Notes: a model not told the origin generated them from the sequence alone. 64,000 nucleotides of DNA from Rhodanobacteraceae bacterium (GCA_009996615.1 JAACZU010000007.1:1-64000), one strand, 5' to 3'; positions 45,779 to 54,926 are shown, counted from the stretch's first letter. Numbers and translations are program-made.

Positions 45779-45855
45779 CCACGAAGAACACGAGGAAGCA
45801 GTTAACCCGCTCTTCCTTCGTGTTCTTCGTGTCCTTCGTGTTTCAATCTTTGCGC
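45779..45855. repeat. inverted 9-bp-unit repeat pair (AACACGAAG type)
   Basis: CCACGAAGAACACGAGGAAG (45779-45798) is inversely matched by CTTCCTTCGTGTTCTTCGTG (45812-45831) and then GTCCTTCGTGTTTC. Units are nonamers (CGTGTTCTT, CGTGTCCTT, CGTGTTTCA). The right arm ends CGTGTTTCAATCTTTG, the same tail as the related pair at 22.8 kb. It lies between the converging algC and amidohydrolase genes. Confidence 0.75.
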
Positions 45856-45920
45856 TTCTGATTGGTCGCGGTCGGGGGCGAACGGCGCCGGTCGCACGAA
45901 GCGCGCCCAGCCTGCGCAGC

Positions 45921-47225
45921 TCAGCGCGCCGCCGCGCCCTTGACCACCGCGCCGCCCTTCATCACGAAGCGCACGTGCTCGAGCACGGCGATGTCGGCGA
46001 GCGGGTCGCCGTCGACCGCAATCAGGTCGGCGTAGCGGCCCGGCGCGACCGCGCCGACCTTGTCCGCCCAGCCGAGCAGGTCGGCCGCGTTGGTGGTCGC
46101 GGCCTGGATCGCCTGCATCGGCGTCATGCCCCACTCGACCATCTTGGCGAACTGCTTGCCGTTCCAGCCGTGCGGATAGACACCGGCGTCGGTGCCGAAG
46201 GCGAGCTTCTCGCCGGTCTTGACCGCACGGCGGAAGCTCTCGCGCTGCAGGCGGCCGACCTTCTTTTCCTTTTCGGTCATGCTCGCCGGGAAGCCCAGGC
46301 GCGCGTACTCGGCCAGGATGTAGTCGTCGTTGTAGATGTCGAACACGAGGTACGTGCCGTGCTGCTTCGCGAGCTTGAGGCCCTCGTCGTCGATCAGGCT
46401 GGCATGCTCGACCGAGTCGACGCCGGCCTTGATCGCCATCCTGATCGCCTCGGCGCCGTGCGCGTGCGCGGCGACGCGCTTGCCCCAGCGGTGCGCCTCG
46501 TCGACGATCGCGTCCATCTCGGCCTGCGAGTATTGCGGCGCGCCGACCGATTCCTCCGCGCTGAGCACGCCGGCGCTGGCCATGAACTTGATCACGTCGG
46601 CGCCGCGCTTGACGTCCTCGCGCACGCGGACGCGCACCGCGTCGACGCCGTCGGCGACGCCGGTCTGGCCGTGGAACTGGATGTAGGGCGAGAAGCCGGT
46701 GGTGTCGTCGGCATGGCCGCCGGTCGCGCCGAGCGGCAGCGTTGCGGCGAGGATGCGCGGGCCGGCCAGCGTGCCGCGGTCGATCGCGTTGCGCAGCGCG
46801 ACGTCGATGTACTCGCCGGCGCCGAGGTTGCGCACGGTGGTGAAGCCGGCCTCTAGCGTGCGTTGCGCGAACAGGTGCGCGGTGACCGCGTCGTCGATCG
46901 CACTGCGCTGCAGGGTGTCCTTGTAGTAGTTGCCCGACGACAGCGTCGGATCGGCGCTCAGGTGCACGTGGCAGTCGATCAGACCCGGCAGCAGCGTCGC
47001 GTTGCCGAGGTCTATGCGCGTGTAGCCGTCCGGCGCGGCGCCGCCGCTGCGCACCTCGGTGACGCGCTCGCCCTCGATCAGCACCAGCGGGTGCTCGATC
47101 ACCTTGCCCTGGTCCGGTGCGACCAGGCGCGCCGCGCTGAGCGCGACGCGTGCCGGTGCCGGTTCGGCGGCGGACGCGGCCTGCCCGAAGACGGCGGCGA
47201 GGGCGAGGAACAGGATCGAACGCAT
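45921..47225 (-). CDS. secreted metal-dependent amidohydrolase
   Basis: A 434-residue amidohydrolase superfamily protein with a signal peptide (MRSILFLALAAVFGQAASA). Metal ligands are in place: LLPGLIDCHVHL (HxH), VIKFMASAGV (a possible carboxylated Lys), VAAHAHGAEAI and DSVEHASLID (His ligands), and AFGTDAGV (catalytic Asp). The C-terminal APGRYADLIAVDGDPLADI is typical of imidazolonepropionase- or prolidase-like members that cleave Xaa-Pro or N-acyl bonds. It probably acts in the periplasm. Divergent from aceF. Confidence 0.88.
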   Translation of the reverse strand: MRSILFLALAAVFGQAASAAEPAPARVALSAARLVAPDQGKVIEHPLVLIEGERVTEVRSGGAAPDGYTRIDLGNATLLPGLIDCHVHLSADPTLSSGNYYKDTLQRSAIDDAVTAHLFAQRTLEAGFTTVRNLGAGEYIDVALRNAIDRGTLAGPRILAATLPLGATGGHADDTTGFSPYIQFHGQTGVADGVDAVRVRVREDVKRGADVIKFMASAGVLSAEESVGAPQYSQAEMDAIVDEAHRWGKRVAAHAHGAEAIRMAIKAGVDSVEHASLIDDEGLKLAKQHGTYLVFDIYNDDYILAEYARLGFPASMTEKEKKVGRLQRESFRRAVKTGEKLAFGTDAGVYPHGWNGKQFAKMVEWGMTPMQAIQAATTNAADLLGWADKVGAVAPGRYADLIAVDGDPLADIAVLEHVRFVMKGGAVVKGAAAR

Positions 47226-47377
47226 GGCGGGCTCCGCGGGCAAAGATGGCAGCCTAGCAGGCGCGCAGGTGCGGTCGTCCGTGCCGGAATGCATCCCGCC
47301 GGGTCCGGCGACATGACGCGCCGCGCCCAAATCGGCGAAACTTGGCCATTCTCTGCCGCACGCATTTCGGAGCAAGC

Positions 47378-48712
47378 ATGGCCGTCCAGGAAGCAAAGGT
47401 GCCGGATATCGGCAACTACCCCAAGGTCCCGGTGATCGAGGTGCTGGTCAAGCCCGGCGACGCCGTGAGCAAGGACCAGGGCCTGGTCACGCTCGAATCG
47501 GACAAGGCGACGATGGAGGTCCCAGCGCCGTTCGACGGCATCGTCAAAGAGGTCAAGGTCCAGGTCGGCGACGAGATCGGCGAAGGCACGGTCGTCGCGC
47601 TGATCGAGGCCGCCGCCGTTGCCGCGGCACCGGCAGCGGCTCCGGCTGCCGCGCCGGCGCCCGCCGTCAGCGCGCCGCCGCCGGCGGAGCCGGCGAAGGC
47701 CGCCGAGCCTGCTCCCGCGAAGGTGTCCGCGCCGACCGCGGCCGCCACACTGCCGCACACGCCGCCGGTGCCGTTCGACGCCAGCACGGTCATGCCGGAC
47801 AAGGTGCCGTACGCAAGCCCGGCCGTGCGACTGTTCGCGCGCGAACTCGGCGTCGACCTCGCCCAGGTGACTGGCAGCGAGCGCAAGGGCCGCATCTCGA
47901 AAAAGGACGTGCAGGACTTCGTCAAGGCCGCGCTCGCCGGCGGCGCGCCGCGCGCCGCAGCCGCGGGTGGTGGACTGAACCTGCTGCCGTGGCCGCAGGT
48001 CGATTTCGCCAAGTTCGGCGAGGTCGAGACGCGGCCGCTGTCGCGCATCAAGAAGATCTCCGGCGCCAACCTCGCGCGCAACTGGGCGATGATCCCGCAC
48101 GTGACGCAGCACGACGATGCCGACGTCACCGAGCTGGAAGCGCTGCGCGTCGCGCTGAACAAGGAGAACGAGAAGGCCGGCATCAAGCTCACGATGCTCG
48201 CGTTCCTGATCAAGGCGGTCGTCTCGGCGCTCAAGAAATACCCGGACTTCAACGCCTCGCTCGACGCCAGTGGCGAGAACCTGACGCTGAAGAAGTACTT
48301 CCACATCGGCTTCGCCGCCGACACGCCGAACGGCCTGGTCGTGCCGGTGATCCGCGACGCCGACAGGAAGGGCGTGATCGAGATCGCGCAGGAAACCGGC
48401 GAGCTGGCGAAGAAGGCGCGCGACGGCAAGCTCGGCCCGGCCGAGATGTCCGGCGGCTGCTTCTCGATCTCCTCGCTCGGCGGCATCGGCGGCACCGCGT
48501 TTACGCCGATCGTCAATGCGCCCGAGGTCGCGATCCTCGGCGTGTCGAAGTCGGCGATCAAGCCGGTGTGGGACGGCACCGCGTTCCAGCCGCGCCTGAT
48601 GCTGCCGCTGTCGCTGTCCTACGACCACCGCGTCATCGACGGCGCCGCCGCCGCGCGTTTCACCGCGTACCTCGGCCAGGTGCTGGCCGACATGCGCCGC
48701 GTGCTGCTGTGA
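47378..48712 (+). CDS. aceF: pyruvate dehydrogenase E2, dihydrolipoamide acetyltransferase
   Basis: A 444-residue E2 subunit. One lipoyl domain (residues 2-78; lipoyl Lys43 in LESDKATMEVP), an Ala/Pro linker, a peripheral subunit-binding domain (about 145-185, ASPAVRLFARELGVDLAQV) and a catalytic acyltransferase core ending with the active-site His in LSYDHRVIDGAAAARF. It transfers acetyl groups to CoA. GGAG 6 bases before the ATG at 47378 sets the start. lpdA follows after 17 bases. No E1 gene (aceE) is adjacent. Confidence 0.95.
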   Translation: MAVQEAKVPDIGNYPKVPVIEVLVKPGDAVSKDQGLVTLESDKATMEVPAPFDGIVKEVKVQVGDEIGEGTVVALIEAAAVAAAPAAAPAAAPAPAVSAPPPAEPAKAAEPAPAKVSAPTAAATLPHTPPVPFDASTVMPDKVPYASPAVRLFARELGVDLAQVTGSERKGRISKKDVQDFVKAALAGGAPRAAAAGGGLNLLPWPQVDFAKFGEVETRPLSRIKKISGANLARNWAMIPHVTQHDDADVTELEALRVALNKENEKAGIKLTMLAFLIKAVVSALKKYPDFNASLDASGENLTLKKYFHIGFAADTPNGLVVPVIRDADRKGVIEIAQETGELAKKARDGKLGPAEMSGGCFSISSLGGIGGTAFTPIVNAPEVAILGVSKSAIKPVWDGTAFQPRLMLPLSLSYDHRVIDGAAAARFTAYLGQVLADMRRVLL

Positions 48713-48729
48713 CGGACGGGAGCGCGCAG

Positions 48730-50514
48730 ATGGCGAACACGATCGAAGTCAAAGTCCCCGACATCGGCAACCTCACCGGCGTGCCGGTCATCGAGATCCT
48801 GGTCAAGCCGGGCGACACGGTCGCCAAGGACCAGGGCCTGGTCACGCTCGAATCCGACAAGGCGACGATGGAAGTGCCCGCGACCGCCGCCGGCGTGGTC
48901 AAGGAAATCCGCGTCAAGCTCAACGACGAAGTGGCCGAAGACATGGTCGTCGCGGTGATCGAGACGGCGGCTGCTGCGGGTGCGCCCGCGCCGACGGCGC
49001 CGGTCGCGCAAGCCAGCACCGCGCCGACCGCACCCGCTCCGTCCCGGCCAGCGCCGGCCGCTGTGCCCGCGCCGGCCGCCGCGGCTGCTTCGGGGCGCAA
49101 GGCCGATATCGAATGCCAGGTCGTCGTGCTTGGCTCCGGCCCGGGCGGCTATACGGCCGCGTTCCGCGCCGCCGACCTCGGCCAGGACACGGTGCTGATC
49201 GAGCGCTACGGCGCGCTCGGCGGCGTCTGCCTCAACGTCGGCTGCATCCCGTCGAAGGCGCTGCTGCACGCCGCGCGCGTGATCGACGAGGCCGCGCACG
49301 CGGCCGACCTCGGCATCACGTTCGGTGCGCCGAAGATCGAGCTCGACAAGCTGCGCGCGTACAAGGACAAGGTCGTCGCGCAGATGAACGGCGGCCTCGC
49401 CGGCATGGCCAAGCAGCGCAAGGTGCGCACGCTCGAAGGCACCGGCCGGTTCATCTCGCCGCACGAGATCGAGGTCGAAACCAAGGACGGCACCAGGCTC
49501 GTGCGTTTCGAGAAGGCGATCATCGCGGCCGGCTCGCAGGCGGTGAAGCTGCCCGGCTTCCCGTGGGACGACCCGCGCATGATGGATTCGACCGACGCGC
49601 TGCTGCTGCAGGAGGTGCCGAAGAAGCTGCTGGTCGTCGGCGGCGGCATCATTGGCCTGGAGATGGCCTGCGTCTACGACGCGCTCGGCAGCGAAGTCAC
49701 CGTGGTCGAGCTGATGGACCAGCTGATGCCCGGCGCCGATCCGGACCTGGTGCGCCCGTTGCAGCAGCGCTTGGCCAAGCGCTATGCCGGCATCCACCTG
49801 AAGGTCAAGGTCGCGAAGATCGAGGCGACCAAGAGCGGCCTCAAGGCGACCTTCGAGGGCGACAAGGCGCCCGAGCCGCAGGTTTACGACCGCGTGCTGG
49901 TCGCGATCGGCCGCGCGCCGAACGGCGGCAAGATCGGCGCCGACAAGGCCGGCGTGACCGTGACCGAGCGCGGCTTCATCCCGGTCGACCGCCAGATGCG
50001 CACGAACGTGCCGCACATCTTCGCGATCGGCGACCTCGTCGGCCAGCCGATGCTCGCGCACAAGGCCACGCACGAGGGCAAGGTCGCGGCCGAGGTCGCC
50101 GCCGGCCAGAAGAGCGAGTTCGTCGCGCGCGCGATCCCGTCGGTCGCCTACACCGACCCGGAAATCGCCTGGGTCGGCCTGACCGAGGCCGAGGCGAAGA
50201 AGGCGGGCATCAAATACGGCGTCGGCAAGTTCCCGCACGCCGCCTCCGGCCGCGCGGTCGGCATCGGCCGCACCGAGGGCTTCACCAAGCTGATCTTCGA
50301 CGAAGCCACGCACCGCGTGATCGGCGCCAGCATCGTCGCGCCGAACGCCGGCGACCTGATCGCCGAGGTCGCGCTGGCGATCGAGATGGGCTGCGAGGCC
50401 GCCGACATCGGCCTGACCATCCACCCGCACCCGACGCTGAGCGAATCGGTCGGCATGGCGGCCGAGGTGTACGAGGGTACGATCACCGACCTGTACGTGC
50501 CGAAGAAGAAGTGA
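48730..50514 (+). CDS. lpdA: dihydrolipoamide dehydrogenase (E3) with N-terminal lipoyl domain
   Basis: A 594-residue E3. A lipoyl domain (about 3-79, Lys44 in LESDKATMEVP) is fused by an Ala/Pro linker to a full flavoprotein disulfide reductase: FAD motif VVVLGSGPGGYTAAFRAADL, redox disulfide GGVCLNVGCIPSKAL, NAD motif LLVVGGGIIGLEMACVYDAL, FAIGDLVGQPMLAHKA, and the C-terminal His-Glu pair in HPHPTLSE. It reoxidises lipoyl groups of the pyruvate dehydrogenase complex. The fused lipoyl domain closely resembles that of aceF, probably from duplication. GGGAG precedes the ATG. Confidence 0.95.
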   Translation: MANTIEVKVPDIGNLTGVPVIEILVKPGDTVAKDQGLVTLESDKATMEVPATAAGVVKEIRVKLNDEVAEDMVVAVIETAAAAGAPAPTAPVAQASTAPTAPAPSRPAPAAVPAPAAAAASGRKADIECQVVVLGSGPGGYTAAFRAADLGQDTVLIERYGALGGVCLNVGCIPSKALLHAARVIDEAAHAADLGITFGAPKIELDKLRAYKDKVVAQMNGGLAGMAKQRKVRTLEGTGRFISPHEIEVETKDGTRLVRFEKAIIAAGSQAVKLPGFPWDDPRMMDSTDALLLQEVPKKLLVVGGGIIGLEMACVYDALGSEVTVVELMDQLMPGADPDLVRPLQQRLAKRYAGIHLKVKVAKIEATKSGLKATFEGDKAPEPQVYDRVLVAIGRAPNGGKIGADKAGVTVTERGFIPVDRQMRTNVPHIFAIGDLVGQPMLAHKATHEGKVAAEVAAGQKSEFVARAIPSVAYTDPEIAWVGLTEAEAKKAGIKYGVGKFPHAASGRAVGIGRTEGFTKLIFDEATHRVIGASIVAPNAGDLIAEVALAIEMGCEAADIGLTIHPHPTLSESVGMAAEVYEGTITDLYVPKKK

Positions 50515-50515
50515 C

Positions 50516-51124
50516 GTGAGGCGGCTCGCGTGCGCCGCTGCATTCGTCCTGTTGATCGGGGGAATCACGGCGCATGCGTGTCCGAACTTGAAGTCCGAAC
50601 CGCTTTCGGAACGCTTGCGGAGTGCTCGACATGTGTTTCTCGCGCAGGTCGACCAAGTGACCTTTCACTCCGTGAAAGGTCACGACCGCCGCGCTACGAC
50701 GCTGGCACTCATTCCGAACGACAAGGCGAACGCCCGCTCGCTATGGTGGGAGGCGCAAGTCTCGAACGTGCACAACCTTCGCGGAAACGCACCGGCACGC
50801 ATCCAACTGCGTTTCGACGGAAATCGTTGTGGCGGCGCGCAATTCTTTGCCGGCAACTGGTACCTGTTTGCCGTGGGGGACTTCGATCAGGAGCTCGTAG
50901 TCGACTTCCGCGACATGGAGGCTATCCGCGAAATGAGTGGACTCGACGGCTCGTCCGATACCCGAGCCGTCGAAGAAGCAAAGGGCTTGATCCGCGATGC
51001 GCTCGATCCTGCGGGGCCGCGCGTGCTTGAAGCCCTCGAGCGCCTGTCGAAAGCCGTTTCAGGCATCCCGCCACCGCCGCTGCTGCCGACTTCTCGTTCC
51101 AGCAATTCAGCGGCGGGGTCGTGA
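50516..51124 (+). CDS. small secreted protein of unknown function
   Basis: A 202-residue protein starting with GTG one base after the lpdA stop. It has a signal peptide (VRRLACAAAFVLLIGGITAHA) followed directly by CPNL, so it could be a lipoprotein or use an N-terminal Cys disulfide. The mature part (RSARHVFLAQVDQV, WWEAQVSNVHNLRG, AQFFAGNWYLFAVG) has a beta-barrel feel like netrin/OB-type domains; this is a weak impression. Codon use is less GC-rich at third positions than in lpdA. The C-terminus is Ser/Pro-rich. Confidence 0.6.
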   Translation: MRRLACAAAFVLLIGGITAHACPNLKSEPLSERLRSARHVFLAQVDQVTFHSVKGHDRRATTLALIPNDKANARSLWWEAQVSNVHNLRGNAPARIQLRFDGNRCGGAQFFAGNWYLFAVGDFDQELVVDFRDMEAIREMSGLDGSSDTRAVEEAKGLIRDALDPAGPRVLEALERLSKAVSGIPPPPLLPTSRSSNSAAGS

Positions 51125-51508
51125 ACGCCCCGCAACTGGCGTCGGCCTGAGCTTTGCTTCCGAGCGACGAAAGGCGTCAGGTCCCTCCCACAGCATTCTG
51201 CAACTTGAGGGACTGCTTCAGCCGCGATGCTTTTCTGCCGTCATGCCTGCGAGGCGCGCCTCAACGGCCGAAGGGCTGGTCAAGCGGGCATCCATCTTGC
51301 CTTCCTGCATGTCGTCGCGACGGCAAGAATGGATTCCCGCTTTCGCGGGAATGACGTCGTCCAAGTTTGGAGCCGTGTAGGGCGGCTCAAGGCGCGTAGC
51401 GCCGGAGCCGCCATGCTGGTTCGGCATCACCGTTGTGGCAGGCGCGCCCTCCCGCCCAGCATGCCGGCGTGAGCGGATGGACGCTTGCGCTGCTATTGCC
51501 GCCCCGAC
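51125..51508. repeat. 384-bp intergenic region with dispersed repeats
   Basis: No gene is supported. It holds a REP copy (GGGACTGCTTCAGCCGCGAT at 51208-51227, ending GCTTTT), and a perfect hairpin ATTCCCGCTTTCGCGGGAAT at 51333-51352 of the widespread CGTCATTCCCGCGAAAG type. It separates a plus-strand secreted-protein gene from the converging DUF4920 gene. Confidence 0.7.
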
Positions 51509-52033
51509 TCAGCCCGCGTCGCGGATCAGCACCGAGGTCGCGTCGATCTGCAGCTCGCGCGCGGCCGGCGCGGCGGCGCCGTCCTTCTTCAGGTGCTCGA
51601 TCTCCTCGGCGGACAAGCGCTTCTCGCTCAGCGTGCCGTAGACGACGGCGTCGCCGCTGGCGTCCTTCGGCACGCTGAAGCCGTGATCGTGCATGAACAC
51701 GCGCGCGAGCTCGCCGTGCTCGCCGGCCAGCACCAGCCAGCAGCCCTGCTTCTGGCACACCTGCGCGATGCGGCCGCTGAACGCGCCGGCCTTGCCGAGC
51801 AGCGGCTCGGGCTTGGCCGCGATCGTGTCGATGCCGACCGGTGCCGGCGCCGGCTCCGGCAGCGCGGCGCCGTAGACCGCGCCTTCCTCGGTGCGCTGCA
51901 CCGGCACCGGTGCGGCCGGCGCGCGCTCGTGGCCCTCCGCGGCCGGTTCGGTCGCGTGCGCGTGGCTGGCGGCGGGTTCGTGGGCGTAGGCGTGGGTGCA
52001 CGCCAGCAGGGACAGCGCGAGGGCGATACGCAT
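51509..52033 (-). CDS. DUF4920 domain exported protein
   Basis: A 174-residue exported protein. The signal peptide (MRIALALSLLACTHAYA) contains LLAC, so it may be a lipoprotein. A His/Ala/Pro-rich stretch (HEPAASHAHA) could bind metal. The C-terminal domain (about 85-170) has the DUF4920 pattern: KAGAFSGRIAQVCQKQGCWL, then VLAGEHGELARVFMHDHGF with two Cys and two His. Function unknown, though redox or metal handling is plausible. GGAGAG precedes the ATG at 52033. Confidence 0.75.
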   Translation of the reverse strand: MRIALALSLLACTHAYAHEPAASHAHATEPAAEGHERAPAAPVPVQRTEEGAVYGAALPEPAPAPVGIDTIAAKPEPLLGKAGAFSGRIAQVCQKQGCWLVLAGEHGELARVFMHDHGFSVPKDASGDAVVYGTLSEKRLSAEEIEHLKKDGAAAPAARELQIDATSVLIRDAG

Positions 52034-52138
52034 GGTGCGGCTCTCCAATGGATGGATCGCCGATTATCGGCCGAATGCGGCCGGCATTTGCAAAGTCCGG
52101 CGCCGCTCGGACCGGCGGAGCGGGACAGGTGCGCCTAC

Positions 52139-52468
52139 TCAGTCTTGCCGCTCCGTCGCCGGCAGGATCTGCTGGGCGACCTCGTAGTGGCGCACCAGCG
52201 GCTCCATCTCGAGCAGGTAATTCGAGTCTTCCGGGAAGTACACCGAGCGTTCCGGGTTCTCGCCGGCGAAGGCGCGCACCGCGTCCATCGAGTCCCACAG
52301 CGAGATCAGCACGATCTCGCTGTGCTCGCCCTGCACGCGCCGCAGCACGGTCACGCCGCGGTTGCCGGGCGTGTTCGCATAGGCCTTGAGGCCGGTTTCG
52401 TCGAGATAGGCGAGGTAGGCGTCCGCCTTCTCGGCCAAGGTGATGCCCCGCCAGACGCGCGCGATCAT
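52139..52468 (-). CDS. antibiotic biosynthesis monooxygenase (ABM) domain protein
   Basis: A 109-residue dimeric alpha+beta-barrel protein. MIARVWRGITLAEKADAYLA and GVTVLRRVQGEHSEIVLISL followed by WDSMDAVRAFAGENPERSVY match the ABM fold used by small cofactor-free monooxygenases and heme-degrading proteins. No heme-ligand signature is obvious, so the substrate is unknown. The start at 52468 has a GGAG upstream. Divergent from the next gene. Confidence 0.8.
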   Translation of the reverse strand: MIARVWRGITLAEKADAYLAYLDETGLKAYANTPGNRGVTVLRRVQGEHSEIVLISLWDSMDAVRAFAGENPERSVYFPEDSNYLLEMEPLVRHYEVAQQILPATERQD

Positions 52469-52615
52469 GACCCGTCTCCGTCGACGCGGTGCCGCTGCCG
52501 TGACCATCATCGCATGTGCGGCGGCCGTGGCGGGTTATCCTGCGCCGACGCCCCGGCCGTCGATGCGGCGCGCGGGGATGATGCGGCGCGGCATTCGGCA
52601 CGCAGGAGGATCGCA

Positions 52616-53206
52616 ATGCTCTGGATCGGATGGGGGGTGGCGGTAGTCGCGGCGGGTGTCGCGTTCTGGCTGTGGCGCCAGCTCGTGGCCGAGCGCGCGC
52701 ATGCCGGCGAGCTGCTCTACGCGAAGATCGAGGCGGAGGACGCGCTGGAAGCGCTGCGCGGCGAGCAGACCGCGCAGGCCGATGCGAACGCCGCTCTGCT
52801 GGCCGCGGCCGGGCGGATCGAGGCACCGCTGGCCGCCGTGCGCCTGCACCTGGATGGGGTCGGGACGCAACTGGCCGACTATCGCGGCCGGGTGCGCCAG
52901 TTCGATGCGGCGGTCCAGTACTGCCTGCAGCCGGTCGAGATGATCTTCGGCGCGGACAAGGCGACGCTGGACGAACTCGTGCACCACGTCGAAGGCGCGC
53001 GCCGCAAGCTGTTCGAGGCACGCACCGCACTCGTGCAGTGCGCGCTGCATGTCGACACCGACGCGCTCGAGCGTGGCCTCGATGCCTTGCAGGTGCTGAG
53101 CGGGCACGCCGCCACGCTGGCCACGACGACGGCCTCGGCGGCGGGGCCGGCCGACGCGGCCGACGCGGGCGCGCGGGCGCCGCACGCGGCCCCGGCCGCG
53201 CTCTGA
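52616..53206 (+). CDS. membrane-anchored coiled-coil protein of unknown function
   Basis: A 196-residue protein: one N-terminal membrane helix (MLWIGWGVAVVAAGVAFWLW) then a long, charged, Ala-rich helical region (about 22-160) with heptad-like spacing (ALEALRGEQTAQADANAALL, RVRQFDAAVQYCLQPVEMIF), and an Ala-rich tail. No family recognised. AGGAGG is an ideal ribosome binding site for the ATG at 52616. It precedes an NAD-dependent epimerase gene by 3 bases, so the two are likely co-expressed. Confidence 0.7.
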   Translation: MLWIGWGVAVVAAGVAFWLWRQLVAERAHAGELLYAKIEAEDALEALRGEQTAQADANAALLAAAGRIEAPLAAVRLHLDGVGTQLADYRGRVRQFDAAVQYCLQPVEMIFGADKATLDELVHHVEGARRKLFEARTALVQCALHVDTDALERGLDALQVLSGHAATLATTTASAAGPADAADAGARAPHAAPAAL

Positions 53207-53209
53207 CCG

Positions 53210-54073
53210 ATGCCGGTCGCGCTGGTCGTCGGCGCCAGCGGCGCGATCGGCGGCTTCCTGCTGCCGCGCCTGCTCGCGGCTGGTTACGAGGTCGTCGCGC
53301 TGAGCCGCACGCCGCGCGCGAGTGCCGATCCGCGCCTGCGCTGGCAGGTCGGCGATCTCGACGGCGCGATGCCGGCGCTGCCACCGGCCGACGTGCTGTA
53401 CAGCCTCGGCCCGCTTGATGCGTTTGCGCGCTGGTTCGCGCGCACGCCGTCGCTGCGTCCGCCGCGCGTGGTTGCATTCGGCTCGATGAGCGTGGCGAGC
53501 AAGCGTGACTCGGTCGATGCGGCCGAGCGCGCGCTGGCGGCGCGCCTGCACGTGGCCGAGCAGGAACTGGCCGCCGCCGCGACCGTGCGCGGCTGCGCCT
53601 GGACCGTGTTTCGGCCGACCCTGATCTACGGCGCCGGCGTCGACCGCAGCCTGACCCCGATCGCGCGCTGCGCGCTGCGCTGGCGCGTGTTTCCGCATCC
53701 ATACGGCGCGCACGGCCTGCGCCAACCGGTGCACGCGGATGATCTCGCCGCCGCCTGCCTCGCCGTGCTCGGTACGCGCGCCAGCGCAGACCGTGTCTAC
53801 GCGCTCGGCGGCGGCGAGCGGTTGAGCTTTGCAGCCATGTGCGCGCGCGTGCGCGCCTCGCTGCCGGTCGCGACGCTGCCGCTGCCGCTGCCGCTGGCCG
53901 TGCTGCGCGGCCTGGCGCCGTTCGCGCGCGCGTTCGGCCTGCCGGCGCCGGGCGCGGCGATGCTCGCGCGCCTGCGCGATGACCTGGTTGCCGACCATGC
54001 CGCCGCGGTGGCCGACTTCGGCTGGGCACCGCGGCCGTTCCGGCCCGATGCGGCGGCGTGGCGGGCACGGTGA
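53210..54073 (+). CDS. NAD-dependent epimerase/dehydratase family protein
   Basis: A 287-residue extended short-chain dehydrogenase-like protein. The nucleotide-binding VALVVGASGAIGGFLLPRLL lies at the N-terminus (GxxGxxG). Ser-Met-Ser in FGSMSVASKRD takes the place of the catalytic Ser region, and the usual YxxxK is not clear, so it may be an atypical or non-catalytic member. FRPTLIYGAGVDRSLTPIAR and RQPVHADDLAAACLAVL are typical of the atypical SDR5-like group. It starts 3 bases after the preceding stop. Confidence 0.75.
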   Translation: MPVALVVGASGAIGGFLLPRLLAAGYEVVALSRTPRASADPRLRWQVGDLDGAMPALPPADVLYSLGPLDAFARWFARTPSLRPPRVVAFGSMSVASKRDSVDAAERALAARLHVAEQELAAAATVRGCAWTVFRPTLIYGAGVDRSLTPIARCALRWRVFPHPYGAHGLRQPVHADDLAAACLAVLGTRASADRVYALGGGERLSFAAMCARVRASLPVATLPLPLPLAVLRGLAPFARAFGLPAPGAAMLARLRDDLVADHAAAVADFGWAPRPFRPDAAAWRAR

Positions 54074-54134
54074 TTCAGCGTCGATTGGCCGCGTACCGGC
54101 TATCGCTGCGCCCTTCTTTAGTCGAGGACTTCCG

Positions 54135-54926
54135 ATGCGTCTGCTCCCGCTCCTGATTGCCGCCAACGCGCTCGCCGTCCATGCCGCCGCCCACGCGCAG
54201 GACGAGTTCACCGCGGCCTGCCAGGCCAGCAGCAGCTACGACCTGACCGTCGCCGCGGACAAGCTCGTGTTCGACCGCGCCGCGCCGGCGCCACGCCGGC
54301 TCGAGCTGAGCGCCGGGCAGCTGCGTGCGGACGGCGCCGCCGTGCGGCTGAACACCGAGGACGGCGATCGCCTCGCGCTGTTCGAGCGCGAGCTGCGCGA
54401 ACTGCTGCCGAAGGTGCGCGCGGTCGCGCAGCGCGGCGTCGATCTTGCGCTGCAGGGCGCGCGCGCCGAGGCGGCCGGCCTCGGCCTCGGCGCCGATACG
54501 CGCGCCGAACTCGACCGTCGCCTGTCCGCGCACGGCGCCGAGCTGCGCCGCCGCATCGCCACCAGCACGAGCACGCACGACTGGCAGGGCGAGGCCGGCG
54601 CGCGCTACGTCGACGCCATCCTCGCCGACCTCGCGCCGCTGCTCGCGGCCGACCTCGGCGAACAGGCGATGACGGCCGCGCTCGGCGGCGACCCGAATGC
54701 GGCGGCAGCGCTGCGCCAGCGCGCCGCGCTGCTCGACGGCCGCGTCGAGCAGCGCCTGCGCCAGCGCATGCAGGCGCTGCGGCCGCAGGTGCAGGCGCTG
54801 TGTCCGGCGATCCACCACCTGGCCGAGCTGCAGGATGGCGTGCGCGGCGCCGACGGCCGCGCGCTGGACCTGCTCGAGGTCGCCGCAGCGCGCCAGGCGC
54901 CTGCCGCCAGCGGCCGGGTGCCGTAG
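54135..54926 (+). CDS. DUF2884 (YggN-like) periplasmic protein
   Basis: A 263-residue exported protein with signal peptide MRLLPLLIAANALAVHAAA. The mature N-terminus CQASSSYDLTVAADKLVFDR fits DUF2884/YggN, followed by long helices (about 80-260) rich in Ala, Arg and Gln. YggN is a periplasmic protein of unknown function. GAGG 8 bases upstream supports the ATG at 54135. A composite REP element follows the stop. Confidence 0.72.
   Translation: MRLLPLLIAANALAVHAAAHAQDEFTAACQASSSYDLTVAADKLVFDRAAPAPRRLELSAGQLRADGAAVRLNTEDGDRLALFERELRELLPKVRAVAQRGVDLALQGARAEAAGLGLGADTRAELDRRLSAHGAELRRRIATSTSTHDWQGEAGARYVDAILADLAPLLAADLGEQAMTAALGGDPNAAAALRQRAALLDGRVEQRLRQRMQALRPQVQALCPAIHHLAELQDGVRGADGRALDLLEVAAARQAPAASGRVP

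Noticed and set aside
45779-45855. Simple bidirectional terminator between algC and the amidohydrolase gene
   Set aside because: The arms pair, but there is no T tract and the 9-bp periodicity fits a repeat family better; it may still act as one in vivo.
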